Positions 34,436 through 43,597 are shown, counted from the first letter of the stretch. The stretch is DNA of 64,000 nt from an uncultured Bacteroides sp. (GCA_937890825.1 CALADS010000079.1:67762-131761), one strand, 5' to 3'. Numbers and translations: made by a program. The notes: generated by a model from the letters alone, not told the origin.

Positions 34436-36574
34436 TTAATCATAAAAATTCCACGATACCCCAATCTTGAACAGTCGCGGATTGATGGGATGATGGGGAA
34501 CCAGGAAGGAGTTCCTGTTGCCCATGCCGGCATTGATATGATACATCATGGCAAAGATGCGTGTCCGCTTCAGGTGCAGGTTGACGTAGGCATTTACAAT
34601 AGGGTATCCGCCGATTTTCACCTGGTCGTTTTCGGGTTGCAGATGGAACTGCTGGATGGCGGGCATATAGGCAGGTGCGTGGTATTCGGTGAAATAGCGC
34701 ACGTCTGCCCCCAATTGTACGGTCAGCACTTTTTTGGCTATCTTCGTCAGGATATAGAAATTATGGTACAGCGACAAGTCGGGCAGTGGCAGCACCGTTT
34801 CGTTGCTGGATTTTTGCCAGGTTACTTCATTATCCAGATGGAAGATACCCAGTTTGAAGTTTTGCTTCAGGGTAGCATCCAGTACTTGTATATTACCGCT
34901 ATGCTGTTCAGGCAAGGCCTGCTGGTTAAAGTACGTGTAATGTTTCAGATTTTCCACACCTACCCGCAGGTTGGTTCCCCAGCGGGCAATGTTCAATTCT
35001 CCTTCCACCCGGGTGCGGAATTCTTTCTCCAGGTTATCATTATCCCAATAGAAGTGATTGGAGTGGTAATGTCGCATATAGAAAGAGGGGAGGGTATTGG
35101 TAATATACCCGCGTGCATAAAAGTTTACCGTATCGTTCCAGAGTTTCAGGTTCAGGTCAGCATCTGCGTGTACCCGGAATTGTCCGAGTGCCTCTTTCAG
35201 GATACCCACTTCTCCGTCTACTTTGTAATGCAGTGTCTGGCCTTGTCGTTTGGCCAGTTCACCTCCTACAAACACTTCTTGCTCGGTGTAGCGTTTGCGC
35301 GGACGCGGGTCGGCCTCTTCCGGATTGCCCATCAAGTCGTAGCGGCTCAGTTTATGAGAGATGTACGCCGTCAGTCCGGCCTTGGCATATTTGTTGAATC
35401 CTTCCAGCAAAGCTACTCCGAATGTATTTTTTACGCTCAGTGCCAAGGTGGAGTCATTGCTTCCTCCTGCCTGATAATACGTATCGGCATAATAATTCTC
35501 AGGTTCAGCCCCTGCCCGGAATCGGTGACTGGAGCGTTCCACCTTTACCGTGTGTATAAAGCTGGTTACGGGCACAAACTCTTTGGTAACGATGGTATCC
35601 ATCTGTACCGGAGTCGGAATAGAATCTTGTACGGTTTCAGGTTCTATGTGTTGTTTCCGCGATGCCTTTTCCGGCTTCTTTTCTTCCAGTTTCACCGTTT
35701 CGCGTTCAAAGCCCAGCCGGTAGCGGTGAGTCAGGTATACATAGAAATTATGGTTGCGGTTGGAAGTTTGTTCCAGCCGTACCGGGATATTGGTCGATTC
35801 ATATTCTTTTTTGCCTTCTGCCATGTTTTCCGGCCGGGTGATGTACTGGTCGTCGGCTATACCGCCGTTTTCGTTCATTTTCAGGAAGAAGTTGTTATAG
35901 ATGGCCTGCATCTGGTACTTGTTGCCGATGTAACTGGCAAATAAGCCTGCGTTGAAGTGTGCAGTCGACTGGTTGGCATAGTAACCACGGCCATACAGAT
36001 AATCGATATTAAAGCCAAAGGCCAGTCTTTTGTTTACGTTGACCGAAAAGTAAGATTTGAATCGCTCCTCGCCGTTTACTTTGTTTCCGGCCTTGTAATA
36101 CGTCAGGTTGCTGAACGGTATGTTACTGTTGGTAAAGCGAATCTGGTCGGGGCGGACAAAGAAGCTGGAGAAGGGCTCCAGGAAAAGAGTCGGTTCCATC
36201 TCTTTGCGTTCGAAGAACAAACGCGACTGTCTGGGCGAACCTAAGTTGCCCAGGTAGTTGTAGTGTCCGGTCATACCTTCCACCAGGTTGCTGTTTTGAA
36301 AGTTGAGTGCAGCACTGTCCACGGGGATGAGGGTTCGCTCTCCCAGTTTTTCGTTCAGTGTCCACATGAAGAGTTTAGGCGGCAGACTTTTTATTTCCAC
36401 TCCGGTAGTGTCTTCCAAGTTGTCTGGCAGCGAGTTGGGGTCTACCTGATTGCCAAATTCATCGCGGTTTCCCATAGCAGGGTTAAACCGGTTGACGGGC
36501 ATCTGTGCCGAAACGTTGGTTGCCCATCCTGTCAGGAACAGCAACACGATATATGTCAGTAGGTTTCTTCTCAT
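34436..36574 (-). CDS. Putative porin (Bacteroidetes large beta-barrel)
   Basis: A 712-residue protein from the ATG at 36574. The signal peptide ends at about residue 24 (WATNVSAQ), a Pro/Asn-rich stretch and a TLIPVDSAALNFQN segment follow, and the rest is a long series of amphipathic strands (FNIDYLYGRGYYANQ, HFNAGLFASYIG, YVYLTHRYRLGFERE, LRVGVENLKHYTYF) ending GVSWNFYD. It matches the family annotated as putative porin in Bacteroidetes. The frame to 36637 is excluded because the promoter box lies at 36594-36601. It probably forms an operon with the solute-binding protein. Confidence 0.8.
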   Translation of the reverse strand: MRRNLLTYIVLLFLTGWATNVSAQMPVNRFNPAMGNRDEFGNQVDPNSLPDNLEDTTGVEIKSLPPKLFMWTLNEKLGERTLIPVDSAALNFQNSNLVEGMTGHYNYLGNLGSPRQSRLFFERKEMEPTLFLEPFSSFFVRPDQIRFTNSNIPFSNLTYYKAGNKVNGEERFKSYFSVNVNKRLAFGFNIDYLYGRGYYANQSTAHFNAGLFASYIGNKYQMQAIYNNFFLKMNENGGIADDQYITRPENMAEGKKEYESTNIPVRLEQTSNRNHNFYVYLTHRYRLGFERETVKLEEKKPEKASRKQHIEPETVQDSIPTPVQMDTIVTKEFVPVTSFIHTVKVERSSHRFRAGAEPENYYADTYYQAGGSNDSTLALSVKNTFGVALLEGFNKYAKAGLTAYISHKLSRYDLMGNPEEADPRPRKRYTEQEVFVGGELAKRQGQTLHYKVDGEVGILKEALGQFRVHADADLNLKLWNDTVNFYARGYITNTLPSFYMRHYHSNHFYWDNDNLEKEFRTRVEGELNIARWGTNLRVGVENLKHYTYFNQQALPEQHSGNIQVLDATLKQNFKLGIFHLDNEVTWQKSSNETVLPLPDLSLYHNFYILTKIAKKVLTVQLGADVRYFTEYHAPAYMPAIQQFHLQPENDQVKIGGYPIVNAYVNLHLKRTRIFAMMYHINAGMGNRNSFLVPHHPINPRLFKIGVSWNFYD

Positions 36575-36593
36575 AATTAGGCGCAAAGATACA

Positions 36594-36601
36594 ATAAAAA
36601 A
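36594..36601 (-). promoter_or_regulatory. -7 box of the porin gene, decides its start
   Basis: Minus-strand TATCTTTG, 19 bp before the ATG at 36574. It makes the upstream ATG at 36637 impossible. Confidence 0.55.
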
Positions 36602-36653
36602 TAATTGCCTCCTCAAATTCCTGTGTTTTTGCGTCATTTTCAGAGTTGATTAC

Positions 36654-36683
36654 TTGTTTTTCAAAAACGATGTGATACCTTTG
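36654..36683 (+). promoter_or_regulatory. Promoter of the TPR histidine kinase, close to its ATG
   Basis: TTG (36654-36656), a 19-bp spacer and TACCTTTG (36676-36683), then only six bases before the ATG at 36690. A start of transcription at the usual distance would fall on or next to the ATG, which implies a leaderless or near-leaderless mRNA. Confidence 0.6.
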
Positions 36684-36689
36684 TGCCTT

Positions 36690-38588
36690 ATGAAACTACT
36701 ATCTGTTATCGTGTTTTGTGCGTTGACGATAAGTTCGCTCTTCGCCCAGGAATTAACTTTGGATGCTTGCCGGCATGCATTGAAGAGTGCTTTGCAGCTG
36801 AACCATCGCGACAGTCTGGCAGCCGCCTATTGTCATTTGGGAGAGTATTATGCCTACCGTAATTCAGACAGTGCGCGTTGTTATTTTGAAAAGGGCTTGA
36901 ATCACGTGCGCCGTGCGGATGTTTCTTTATATTGCACCTTATTAATAAATCTGGCCGAGACTTACTTTGCAAAGGGGGAATTGGACGAAGCGGTCCGTCG
37001 TTTCCGCTTTGCCTGCCGTGAGGTGGACCAACTACAGGCTGATGTGGAATACCAGGTGACTGCTCTCAGTTCCTTGGGCGTGATTTATCGTCGTCAGGCC
37101 ATGCCCGATTCTGCTTTGGTGTGTTACACGCAGGCCCTTCAGGCCTTGGAAACGGTAGACATGCCGGATGAAAAGAGCTATCTGCTTACCAATATTGCTA
37201 TCTTATATGCCAATATGAAGCGGATGGAAGAAGGACGGTATTATATAGAAAAAGCCATGGAACAGGTAGAGCACTGTCAGGATTTGGATATGGTGATGTA
37301 TGCCTGTTCCACAGCAGGGGTGATTCTGGGGCATCTGAAGCAATACGACCTGGCAGCGATGTATCTGCAGCAGGTGATACACCGCGGTGAAAAAGAACAG
37401 AAACCCCGCTTTGTGCTGAAAGGAATGACGTATCTGCTGGGTATGTTTCAAAAAATGAATAAGCCCTATTCTATCAAAGACTACCTCCATAGAGCCGGGC
37501 AAGTGGCCGATTCGTTGCCGCAGGATTGTGCCGAAGTACAAGGCTTTCGGGAAACTCAGTTTCAGTTGCTCACTTATTTAGGGAAATACCGTGAAAGCCT
37601 GGAAGTACAACAAAAATTGTTGCAGGAGCCTAGCGAGAATGCGCAGGTGGCTCCCGATGAACTTTATTACCGGATGGCTCAGAATTATGCCGCTTTGAAA
37701 GATTTTTCCCGGGCATCGGCAGCCTATGAGAAGGCACGGGTGCTGGCCGACAGCTTGAAGCAGGCAGCCTTGGAACAACAGCTTTCGGAGTGGACGGTGA
37801 AGTATCAGACGCAGGAAAAAGAGATGGAGATAGCCCGTCTGCGGCAGCAGCAATTGGAACAGCAAACCCGTATCTTGCTGGGAAGCATGGTAGCGGTTAT
37901 TGTGGTGTTTATCTTGCTTCTGATTATTCTTGCGGGGATGATTCGCCGGAAGCAGCAGAAGAAAGAGGCTGAATTGCAAGTGGCGAAGAGCTACATCGAA
38001 GGGTTGGAAAAGGAAAGAAGCCGGTTGGCCAAAGATTTGCACGATGGTGTGTGCAACGATTTGCTGGGTATCGGTATGCAGGTGTCTTTCTTACAGCCGG
38101 ATGAGGCTTCCAAGCAAGAAGTGCTGCAGTTACTGGAGCGTGTACGCCAAGAGGTACGTGCCATCTCTCACGAACTGATGCCTCCTCAGTTCAAGCATCT
38201 TACGCTGATACAGGCCGTAACAGCCTATCTGGATAGGTTGCCACAGTCGGAATCCGGAAAATACTGCTTCAGGTATGATGAAACCGATGATTGGAATTCT
38301 CTTCCCGAATCGGTATCCTATGCGGTGTATCGTGTCATGCAGGAGTGGCTGTCTAATGTATGGAAACATACCCATGCTTCGCAGGTGGATATCTGTCTTT
38401 CTTTGCATGCCGGCTTGTTAAAATTAGTGATTACTAATGAGGGCGAGTCTTTCCTGCCGGAGAACTTTTCAGGTAAAGGAATCGGATTGGCTACGATACA
38501 AGAACGGGTGAAAAGTATCGGAGGTACTCTCTCCTTGACTCATCGCGACGGAAAACAGATTTTTGAACTTTCGTCGCCCTTTTCTTAA
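36690..38588 (+). CDS. TPR-containing sensor histidine kinase (NarL/UhpB type)
   Basis: A 632-residue protein. A signal peptide (MKLLSVIVFCALTISSLFAQ) leads a periplasmic sensor of TPR repeats (AAYCHLGEYYAYRNSDSARCYFEKGL, LINLAETYFAKGELDEAVRRF, SLGVIYRRQAMPDSALVCYTQAL, and more) to about residue 390. A transmembrane helix follows (GSMVAVIVVFILLLIILAGMI), then the HisKA_3 phosphoacceptor LAKDLHDGVCNDLLG and a HATPase domain with EWLSNVWKHTHA and GKGIGLATIQERV. It should phosphorylate the response regulator 103 bp downstream. The start is set by the promoter; earlier in-frame codons would precede it. Confidence 0.88.
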   Translation: MKLLSVIVFCALTISSLFAQELTLDACRHALKSALQLNHRDSLAAAYCHLGEYYAYRNSDSARCYFEKGLNHVRRADVSLYCTLLINLAETYFAKGELDEAVRRFRFACREVDQLQADVEYQVTALSSLGVIYRRQAMPDSALVCYTQALQALETVDMPDEKSYLLTNIAILYANMKRMEEGRYYIEKAMEQVEHCQDLDMVMYACSTAGVILGHLKQYDLAAMYLQQVIHRGEKEQKPRFVLKGMTYLLGMFQKMNKPYSIKDYLHRAGQVADSLPQDCAEVQGFRETQFQLLTYLGKYRESLEVQQKLLQEPSENAQVAPDELYYRMAQNYAALKDFSRASAAYEKARVLADSLKQAALEQQLSEWTVKYQTQEKEMEIARLRQQQLEQQTRILLGSMVAVIVVFILLLIILAGMIRRKQQKKEAELQVAKSYIEGLEKERSRLAKDLHDGVCNDLLGIGMQVSFLQPDEASKQEVLQLLERVRQEVRAISHELMPPQFKHLTLIQAVTAYLDRLPQSESGKYCFRYDETDDWNSLPESVSYAVYRVMQEWLSNVWKHTHASQVDICLSLHAGLLKLVITNEGESFLPENFSGKGIGLATIQERVKSIGGTLSLTHRDGKQIFELSSPFS

Positions 38589-38691
38589 TGGAAAATCAGG
38601 ATAAATGTCTGAAAAATCATTGTTTTTGGTGATGTGAATTAATCTTAAACTTTTTTTCTTTGCATAGAATTTAGTATGTAAAAGCAGTTGG

Positions 38692-39345
38692 ATGAAAGAG
38701 AACAGACAAATACGTGTATTATTGGTAGATGATCATGATTTGGTACTTCAGGGACTGAAGCGGATATTGGAATTTGCCGTGCCTGAAATAAAAATGATTT
38801 GTAAGGCTTCTTCCGGAAAAGAGGCGTTGTCGCTTATCGATATTCAACCGTTCGAACTGTTCTTGCTAGACGTTGAACTGCCCGATATATCGGGTATTGA
38901 CTTGATAGCATCCATTCGTAAAAAACAGCCGAAAGCCCGCATTATGGTGAATACCATGCACGAGGAAATCTGGTTCGTGCGCAGCCTGTTGCAATGTGAT
39001 CCCGATGCCATTCTGTTTAAATCCATTGATTCCCGCCAAGTGATAGATGCGGTTCATGCCGTATTGCAGGGTAAAAAGTATTTCTGCCCGTATGTGGAAC
39101 GTGTGCGCATGCAATTGAGGTCGCAGGAGAAAAGCTGTAAAAACGAACTGACCTTGCGCGAACTGGATGTGCTGAAACTTCTTTCTGAAGGAAAAAGCAC
39201 ACAAGAGATAGCGCAGGAATTGTGTGTGTCGGCCAATACGGTGGATACGCACCGTAGGCATCTGATGGAAAAATTGGATGCTAGAAACGTTGTGGATTTG
39301 GTGGTCATTGCCATATCCAGGGGCATTATTCCGATACGTTCTTGA
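38692..39345 (+). CDS. NarL/LuxR-type response regulator
   Basis: A 217-residue regulator. The receiver domain starts RVLLVDDHDLVLQG, with the phosphoacceptor Asp in LFLLDVELPDISG (near residue 63) and the switch region MVNTMHEE. The C-terminal LuxR helix-turn-helix is ELTLRELDVLKLLSEGKSTQ with QELCVSANTVDTHRRHLMEKL. It is the obvious partner of the TPR kinase. The next gene downstream is a BACON-like lipoprotein, 82 bp away on the same strand, so that cluster is its most likely target or cotranscript. Confidence 0.93.
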   Translation: MKENRQIRVLLVDDHDLVLQGLKRILEFAVPEIKMICKASSGKEALSLIDIQPFELFLLDVELPDISGIDLIASIRKKQPKARIMVNTMHEEIWFVRSLLQCDPDAILFKSIDSRQVIDAVHAVLQGKKYFCPYVERVRMQLRSQEKSCKNELTLRELDVLKLLSEGKSTQEIAQELCVSANTVDTHRRHLMEKLDARNVVDLVVIAISRGIIPIRS

Positions 39346-39427
39346 CTGGATTTTCCGAAAGTGGCTCTGTAGTGGGACGCCGGCTATTTTATCGAATTTC
39401 AGAGATTGCATTTTAATAAATATGTGT

Positions 39428-40648
39428 ATGAAAAAGATTTCTTATTTAGCAGGAGCATGTTGTGTATCGCTTTGTTTATTGGGAGCTTGTAGCAGTGACG
39501 ATGATGCGGCGAAGTCTATCGAATTGGTTGAAGGTACATCTACTCATCAAACGGTGTATGCCGATGATACCCATCAATCGGAAGGTATCAAGTTTGTGGC
39601 TACCGCTCCGTGGAAGGCAGAAGTGAAAGCGGTAGATGCCCAAACGCGCGCCAGTGAGGTGGAATGGTTGAAACTGAATCTGTATGGCGGTGAAGCCGGT
39701 GAGTATACCTTGCAGCTGACCTTGCTGCCCAACCTCACGGGGGAAGACCGCATGGCTGAAATCGTGATTACCTGCGGCGATACGGTCATCCGCATCCGCG
39801 TAGAGCAGAAGGGTACCAAGGCCGACGGGCAGAAGCCGGACGTGCAAATAAAGCGTTTTGTGAATAGTGTTATCTATAAATGGGAAGATTCTCCGGGTGA
39901 TTGGCGACAAGAAATTGTGGAATTTTCTTATAATCCGGATGCCACGCTTCGTTTAATGGCTTCCTACGGTGATTTCAATGAAAACAATGTGTTGGAACCG
40001 GATGAAAGAGAAGAAGGCTTCGAATGGTCTTCTGAATTTGTATACGAGGGAAAAACCGTGAAACTGCATATCAAGGAGATGGACGAAAAGTTTGATAAGA
40101 TGAGCCAAACCGAAGCTGTGCTGACGTTGAATGACGAAGGATATGTATCTGAAAGCAAATATGTGAGCAGTGGTAGTTGGGAAACTTATTACCATACTTA
40201 TGAAAACGGTCGGATTATCTCTTCTTCTTATCAGTCGTCGGAAAGTGATACTTTTATGGATAAAATGGTCTGGAAGGATGGTAATCTGATCAAGGTATTG
40301 TCCGGCCCTGAAAGTGGCTATTATTCTGCAATCATCTACGGGGATGAACCGAACCGTCCGGAAGTGTCTATCGACTTGAACTTTCTCTGTGCCAACACCG
40401 AATGGTATGATTGTTTTGGTGAAGACGGTGGTTTTGGAGTGAAACTAGCCGGTTTACTGGGCAAACGCAGCAAGAACTTAAAGATAACCGAGAAAGCTTT
40501 TTATCCGAATCCATCTGAATCAGAAGTATATAGCTATACCTATACCAAGGATGCTGAAGGGTATGTCACCAAGATAGAAGTGGATAACAACCATGGAGGA
40601 CATCATAGTGCTTCCAACCAAGTGTATATAATCAATTATCAGAAGTAA
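39428..40648 (+). CDS. BACON-like surface lipoprotein, copy 1
   Basis: A 406-residue lipoprotein (start ATG at 39428; ATG at 39422 is possible). Lipobox LGAC (Cys18) followed by SSDDDA. Residues ~30-125 form a BACON-like beta domain (STHQTVYADDTHQSEGIKFVA, PWKAEVKAVDA, EIVITCGDTVIRIRVEQKG). The rest, ~260 residues, is beta-rich with repeats like VYSYTYTKDAEGYVTKIEV and resembles YD/DUF4595-type domains. The first ~125 residues closely match copy 2 (41564-42970), while the C-terminal halves differ. It is not recognised as an enzyme. It lies downstream of a two-component system. Confidence 0.78.
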   Translation: MKKISYLAGACCVSLCLLGACSSDDDAAKSIELVEGTSTHQTVYADDTHQSEGIKFVATAPWKAEVKAVDAQTRASEVEWLKLNLYGGEAGEYTLQLTLLPNLTGEDRMAEIVITCGDTVIRIRVEQKGTKADGQKPDVQIKRFVNSVIYKWEDSPGDWRQEIVEFSYNPDATLRLMASYGDFNENNVLEPDEREEGFEWSSEFVYEGKTVKLHIKEMDEKFDKMSQTEAVLTLNDEGYVSESKYVSSGSWETYYHTYENGRIISSSYQSSESDTFMDKMVWKDGNLIKVLSGPESGYYSAIIYGDEPNRPEVSIDLNFLCANTEWYDCFGEDGGFGVKLAGLLGKRSKNLKITEKAFYPNPSESEVYSYTYTKDAEGYVTKIEVDNNHGGHHSASNQVYIINYQK

Positions 40649-40695
40649 GCACTTCAATGAACTGAATATTTAATAATTACTAGAATTAAAACAAG

Positions 40696-41436
40696 ATGAA
40701 AAAGATTACACTCCTATGGGTAGGAATGATGTGTGCGTGGGGCTCTGTAACCTAGGCACAGGATGCAAATAACCCGACGACAACCGTACAAACAGTCACT
40801 ACAACCGAGGTAGCCGAATCGGGAGGCAGCTCGGCGCAGCTTGACTTTACGCAGAGTGAGCGTTACCGCAAAGTGTGGAAAGACCGTAAGGGTTATTCCA
40901 ATTTTATGTATGGCAAGCAGGATTTGACCTTCGAGGAAGATGGCGAGGAGTTTTTTAAACTGAAAAGTGATTGGGCTGCAGCTGTTGCATTCGGACATAC
41001 CTACTATCTGCATAAACGTCCTCTGGTCGGGATGATTAAGTTTGGATTGGACTGGTCGTTTTTGGATTTGAATGTGGGTTCATTCAAAGTACAAGAAGAC
41101 GATGGTTATGATGTCTACGAAGAAACTTTGTATAAAGGCGAAGTGGGCATGCAGTTCGGTCCTTCGATTACTATCAATCCCATCAGTCATTTGAAGGTGG
41201 CTGCCTATTTCCGTGTGGCACCCAGCTATTCAGCTGCGTATTACGATGATGAGTTCAAAGGAAAATATGCCACGTTCTTTACGTATGGTGTATCGGTAGC
41301 GTATAAGGTGATTTCTCTGGGCGTGGAGCAGCGTTGGGGAAAAACTGAATTTGATTTTGAAGATGGGGATTACGAGTCTTATAAAGTGAATGTGAAAAGC
41401 AAAGGACCGAGATTCTACCTGAGTTTCCGTTATTAA
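40696..41436 (+). pseudogene. Outer membrane protein gene interrupted by a stop codon
   Basis: From the ATG at 40696 the frame reads a signal peptide (MKKITLLWVGMMCAWGSVT), then TAG at 40753-40755, then AQDANNPTTTVQTV and a full-length reading frame to 41436. Restoring one base (TAG to CAG) would give an unbroken 246-residue secreted protein with a cleavage site at AQ/D. The mature part has strand-rich sequence typical of small beta-barrels (YFRVAPSYSAAYYDDEFKGK, VSLGVEQRWG, ending FYLSFRY). Translation could restart only at an internal GTG (40873) without a signal peptide. It lies between two BACON-like lipoproteins on the same strand. Confidence 0.75.
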
Positions 41437-41459
41437 TCATTTATGCCAATCAGGAGTTA

Positions 41460-41533
41460 AGAAGTTAAAGGTGTAAAAGAAGTTATCACTTCGCTTTTTA
41501 ACTTCTAGCGTAGCGATAACTTCTTTTACACCT
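41460..41533. repeat. 19-bp perfect inverted repeat with an alternative pairing
   Basis: Arms AGGTGTAAAAGAAGTTATC (41469-41487) and its exact complement (41515-41533). The loop contains TTTAACTTCT (41497-41506), which is the exact complement of AGAAGTTAAA (41460-41469) just upstream of the left arm, so a second fold competes with or knots into the first. It lies between the broken outer membrane gene and lipoprotein copy 2, and may act as a terminator or be a dispersed repeat. Confidence 0.75.
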
Positions 41534-41563
41534 GATTTTTATCATTTGAAATTGGAGGTTGTT

Positions 41564-42970
41564 ATGAAAAAAGTGTATGCTTATGTTAGTGCCCTGTGTC
41601 TGTCGCTGTGCCTGCTGAGTGCTTGCTCGAGCGATGATGAAAAGGACGACATTATTCTCGGAAAGAATGAGGTAGTGCTGGATAAAGGTATCAGCACCAA
41701 CCAGACGGTGTTTGCCGATGAAACGGTGAAGAACGAGGGTATCAAGTTTACTACAGTAGGTCCGTGGAAGGCAGAGGTAAGAGCTGTGGCCACGCGTGCC
41801 GAAGGCTCTCAAGTGGATTGGCTGACATTGAGCCAGTATGAAGGCGATAAAGCCGGTGAATACACCCTGACGATAACCTTGAAGCAAAACTTTACCGGCC
41901 AGAACCGTAAGGCGGAAATCCGGATTGTTTGTGGCGATACGTTGATTACCATTATCGTAGAGCAGAAAGCAGACAAGCAGGATGGTGAAAAGTTGCTGCG
42001 CATCCAATCCATCCGGATGCAGGAAGTGTGTGGAGCTGCGTATCAGGAGGTGTATGGAGATGGCAACAGCGATGATGTGATGTATTTTACCTACGATAAT
42101 CAAGGCCGCGTGGCAAAGGTGGTGCAAGACTATTCGGATAAGGAAACCTATACGTTCCATTATACCAGCCCTCAAGAGGTGGAGGTAATCATGCAAGGGT
42201 ATGATTCGCCGGGTTCCAATAGGTCCTATCGATACCAACTCTTTATGAATGAGCACGGTTGCCCCACCCGGATTTATGAAATATACGAGGGGAATTCTTC
42301 GAGTGGAGATAAGGAAGTCTTCAACTTGACTTACACCGCCGACCATCGTTTGCAGAAGATTTCAGTACAGGAAGAAGGGGATGCCGGATATTGGGAATCC
42401 AATTTCCGTTATCAGGATGGCTTGCTGGTGTCTTGGCAGGAATGTGAAGATGGCGAGGAAGTGGAAACCTGGGAAATTCCGACGGATATACTGTATCCTC
42501 ACCGCTATCCGGTAACGACGGTTAATTTGGATTTGAACGGACTTTTCGACCTGGCCGATGACGACTTTATGAACCTGTTCAGTATGGTAGGACTCACCGG
42601 TAAAATGTCCGATTGTTTGATGGAAGCTGCACCTATAGATGATGAAGACGATTTTCCTGTAGATAACACACCTTACATGGAACCGAACAAAGTGATAAAA
42701 AAAGCCTATAAGCGTATCAAATTCAAAGAGTTGCCTTATGATGTATTGCCATTGGTGTACACGTTCGATGCTAATCAGGTTCTCCGGAAGTTTACAGGTG
42801 AACGATGGTATGAATATGGCGAAGAAAGCTATGAAATCCATGTAGGTGACCAGTTGATTTCCGAAGGTAAGCCCGATTTAGGCTATCATTTTGAAATCAA
42901 GAACCGGAAATGGACCAAGCAGGGAGATGAAAAGAATGTGATAACGGTATCTTTGGAATACGAGCAATAA
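41564..42970 (+). CDS. BACON-like surface lipoprotein, copy 2
   Basis: A 468-residue lipoprotein from the ATG at 41564. Lipobox LSAC (Cys20) followed by SSDDEKDD. The BACON-like domain at residues ~35-130 mirrors copy 1 (STNQTVFADETVKNEGIKF, PWKAEVRAV, EIRIVCGDTLITIIVEQK). The C-terminal ~330 residues contain strand repeats with a YD-like look (YFTYDNQGRVAKVVQDY, NLTYTADHRLQKISV, FRYQDGLLVSW, VYTFDANQVLRKFTG) and resemble DUF4595-like domains. A bidirectional terminator follows. Function unknown, surface exposure inferred from the acidic stretch after the lipid-bearing cysteine. Confidence 0.78.
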   Translation: MKKVYAYVSALCLSLCLLSACSSDDEKDDIILGKNEVVLDKGISTNQTVFADETVKNEGIKFTTVGPWKAEVRAVATRAEGSQVDWLTLSQYEGDKAGEYTLTITLKQNFTGQNRKAEIRIVCGDTLITIIVEQKADKQDGEKLLRIQSIRMQEVCGAAYQEVYGDGNSDDVMYFTYDNQGRVAKVVQDYSDKETYTFHYTSPQEVEVIMQGYDSPGSNRSYRYQLFMNEHGCPTRIYEIYEGNSSSGDKEVFNLTYTADHRLQKISVQEEGDAGYWESNFRYQDGLLVSWQECEDGEEVETWEIPTDILYPHRYPVTTVNLDLNGLFDLADDDFMNLFSMVGLTGKMSDCLMEAAPIDDEDDFPVDNTPYMEPNKVIKKAYKRIKFKELPYDVLPLVYTFDANQVLRKFTGERWYEYGEESYEIHVGDQLISEGKPDLGYHFEIKNRKWTKQGDEKNVITVSLEYEQ

Positions 42971-42994
42971 TCGTCTGTTCTGGTATATAAACAG

Positions 42995-43026
42995 TAAAGG
43001 GAGTGAATAATTGTTCACTCCCTTTA
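42995..43026. terminator. Bidirectional terminator
   Basis: A perfect 13-bp stem TAAAGGGAGTGAA (42995-43007) with its complement (43014-43026) and a 6-nt loop, flanked by T-rich sequence on the right and A-rich on the left. It serves the lipoprotein from the left and the oxidoreductase operon from the right. Confidence 0.85.
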
Positions 43027-43051
43027 TTGTTTTAGGGTATGTTTGTTGGCA

Positions 43052-43597
43052 TTATACCTCTTGAATCAGTTCCATGCCTTTCTTGATGGCTTCCTCATTC
43101 ATCGGAATGAGGTGATGATGGCGTTCGGGCAAGGTCTTCTTCAAGCCTTTCAGTACGCTTTCCAGTGTCACCATGGGGCGCAGTTTCAGCAAGCCGCCCA
43201 GTACAATCATATTGAAAGCCTTGGCATTGTTCATTTCATTGGCTGCATCCATGGCATCGATGCGATACACCTTGATGTCCTTTCGCGTAGGCGGATTTAT
43301 GATGCCGTAGCCATCATAAATCAAGATGCCGCCCGGTTTCACCTTGCTCTCAAACTTCTCCAGTGAGGGCTGGTTCAGGATGATGGCTGCATCATACTTG
43401 CTTAAAATCGGAGAAGAAATCTTCTCATCACTCACAATCACGGTCACGTTGGCCGTACCGCCTCGTTGTTCCGGTCCGTAAGCGGGCATCCAGGTCACTT
43501 CCTTGCCTTCCATCAGTCCGGAATAAGCCAGAATCTTTCCCATGGACAATACGCCCTGTCCGCCGAAACCTGCTATGATAATTTCATTTTTTTCCAT
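43052..43597 (-). CDS. 2-oxoacid:acceptor oxidoreductase, gamma subunit
   Basis: A 181-residue protein with the POR/KOR gamma signature: EIIIAGFGGQGVLSMGKIL, WMPAYGPEQRGGTANVTVIVSD, and AFNMIVLGGLLKL. It supports coenzyme A binding in the complex. It is the last gene of the operon, 21 bp after the beta subunit. The complex oxidatively decarboxylates a 2-oxoacid to acyl-CoA, passing electrons to ferredoxin. Confidence 0.92.
   Translation of the reverse strand: MEKNEIIIAGFGGQGVLSMGKILAYSGLMEGKEVTWMPAYGPEQRGGTANVTVIVSDEKISSPILSKYDAAIILNQPSLEKFESKVKPGGILIYDGYGIINPPTRKDIKVYRIDAMDAANEMNNAKAFNMIVLGGLLKLRPMVTLESVLKGLKKTLPERHHHLIPMNEEAIKKGMELIQEV

Noticed and set aside
34421..35944. 507-codon plus-strand frame
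   Set aside because: Antisense to the porin-like gene, which has a signal peptide, promoter and barrel strands.
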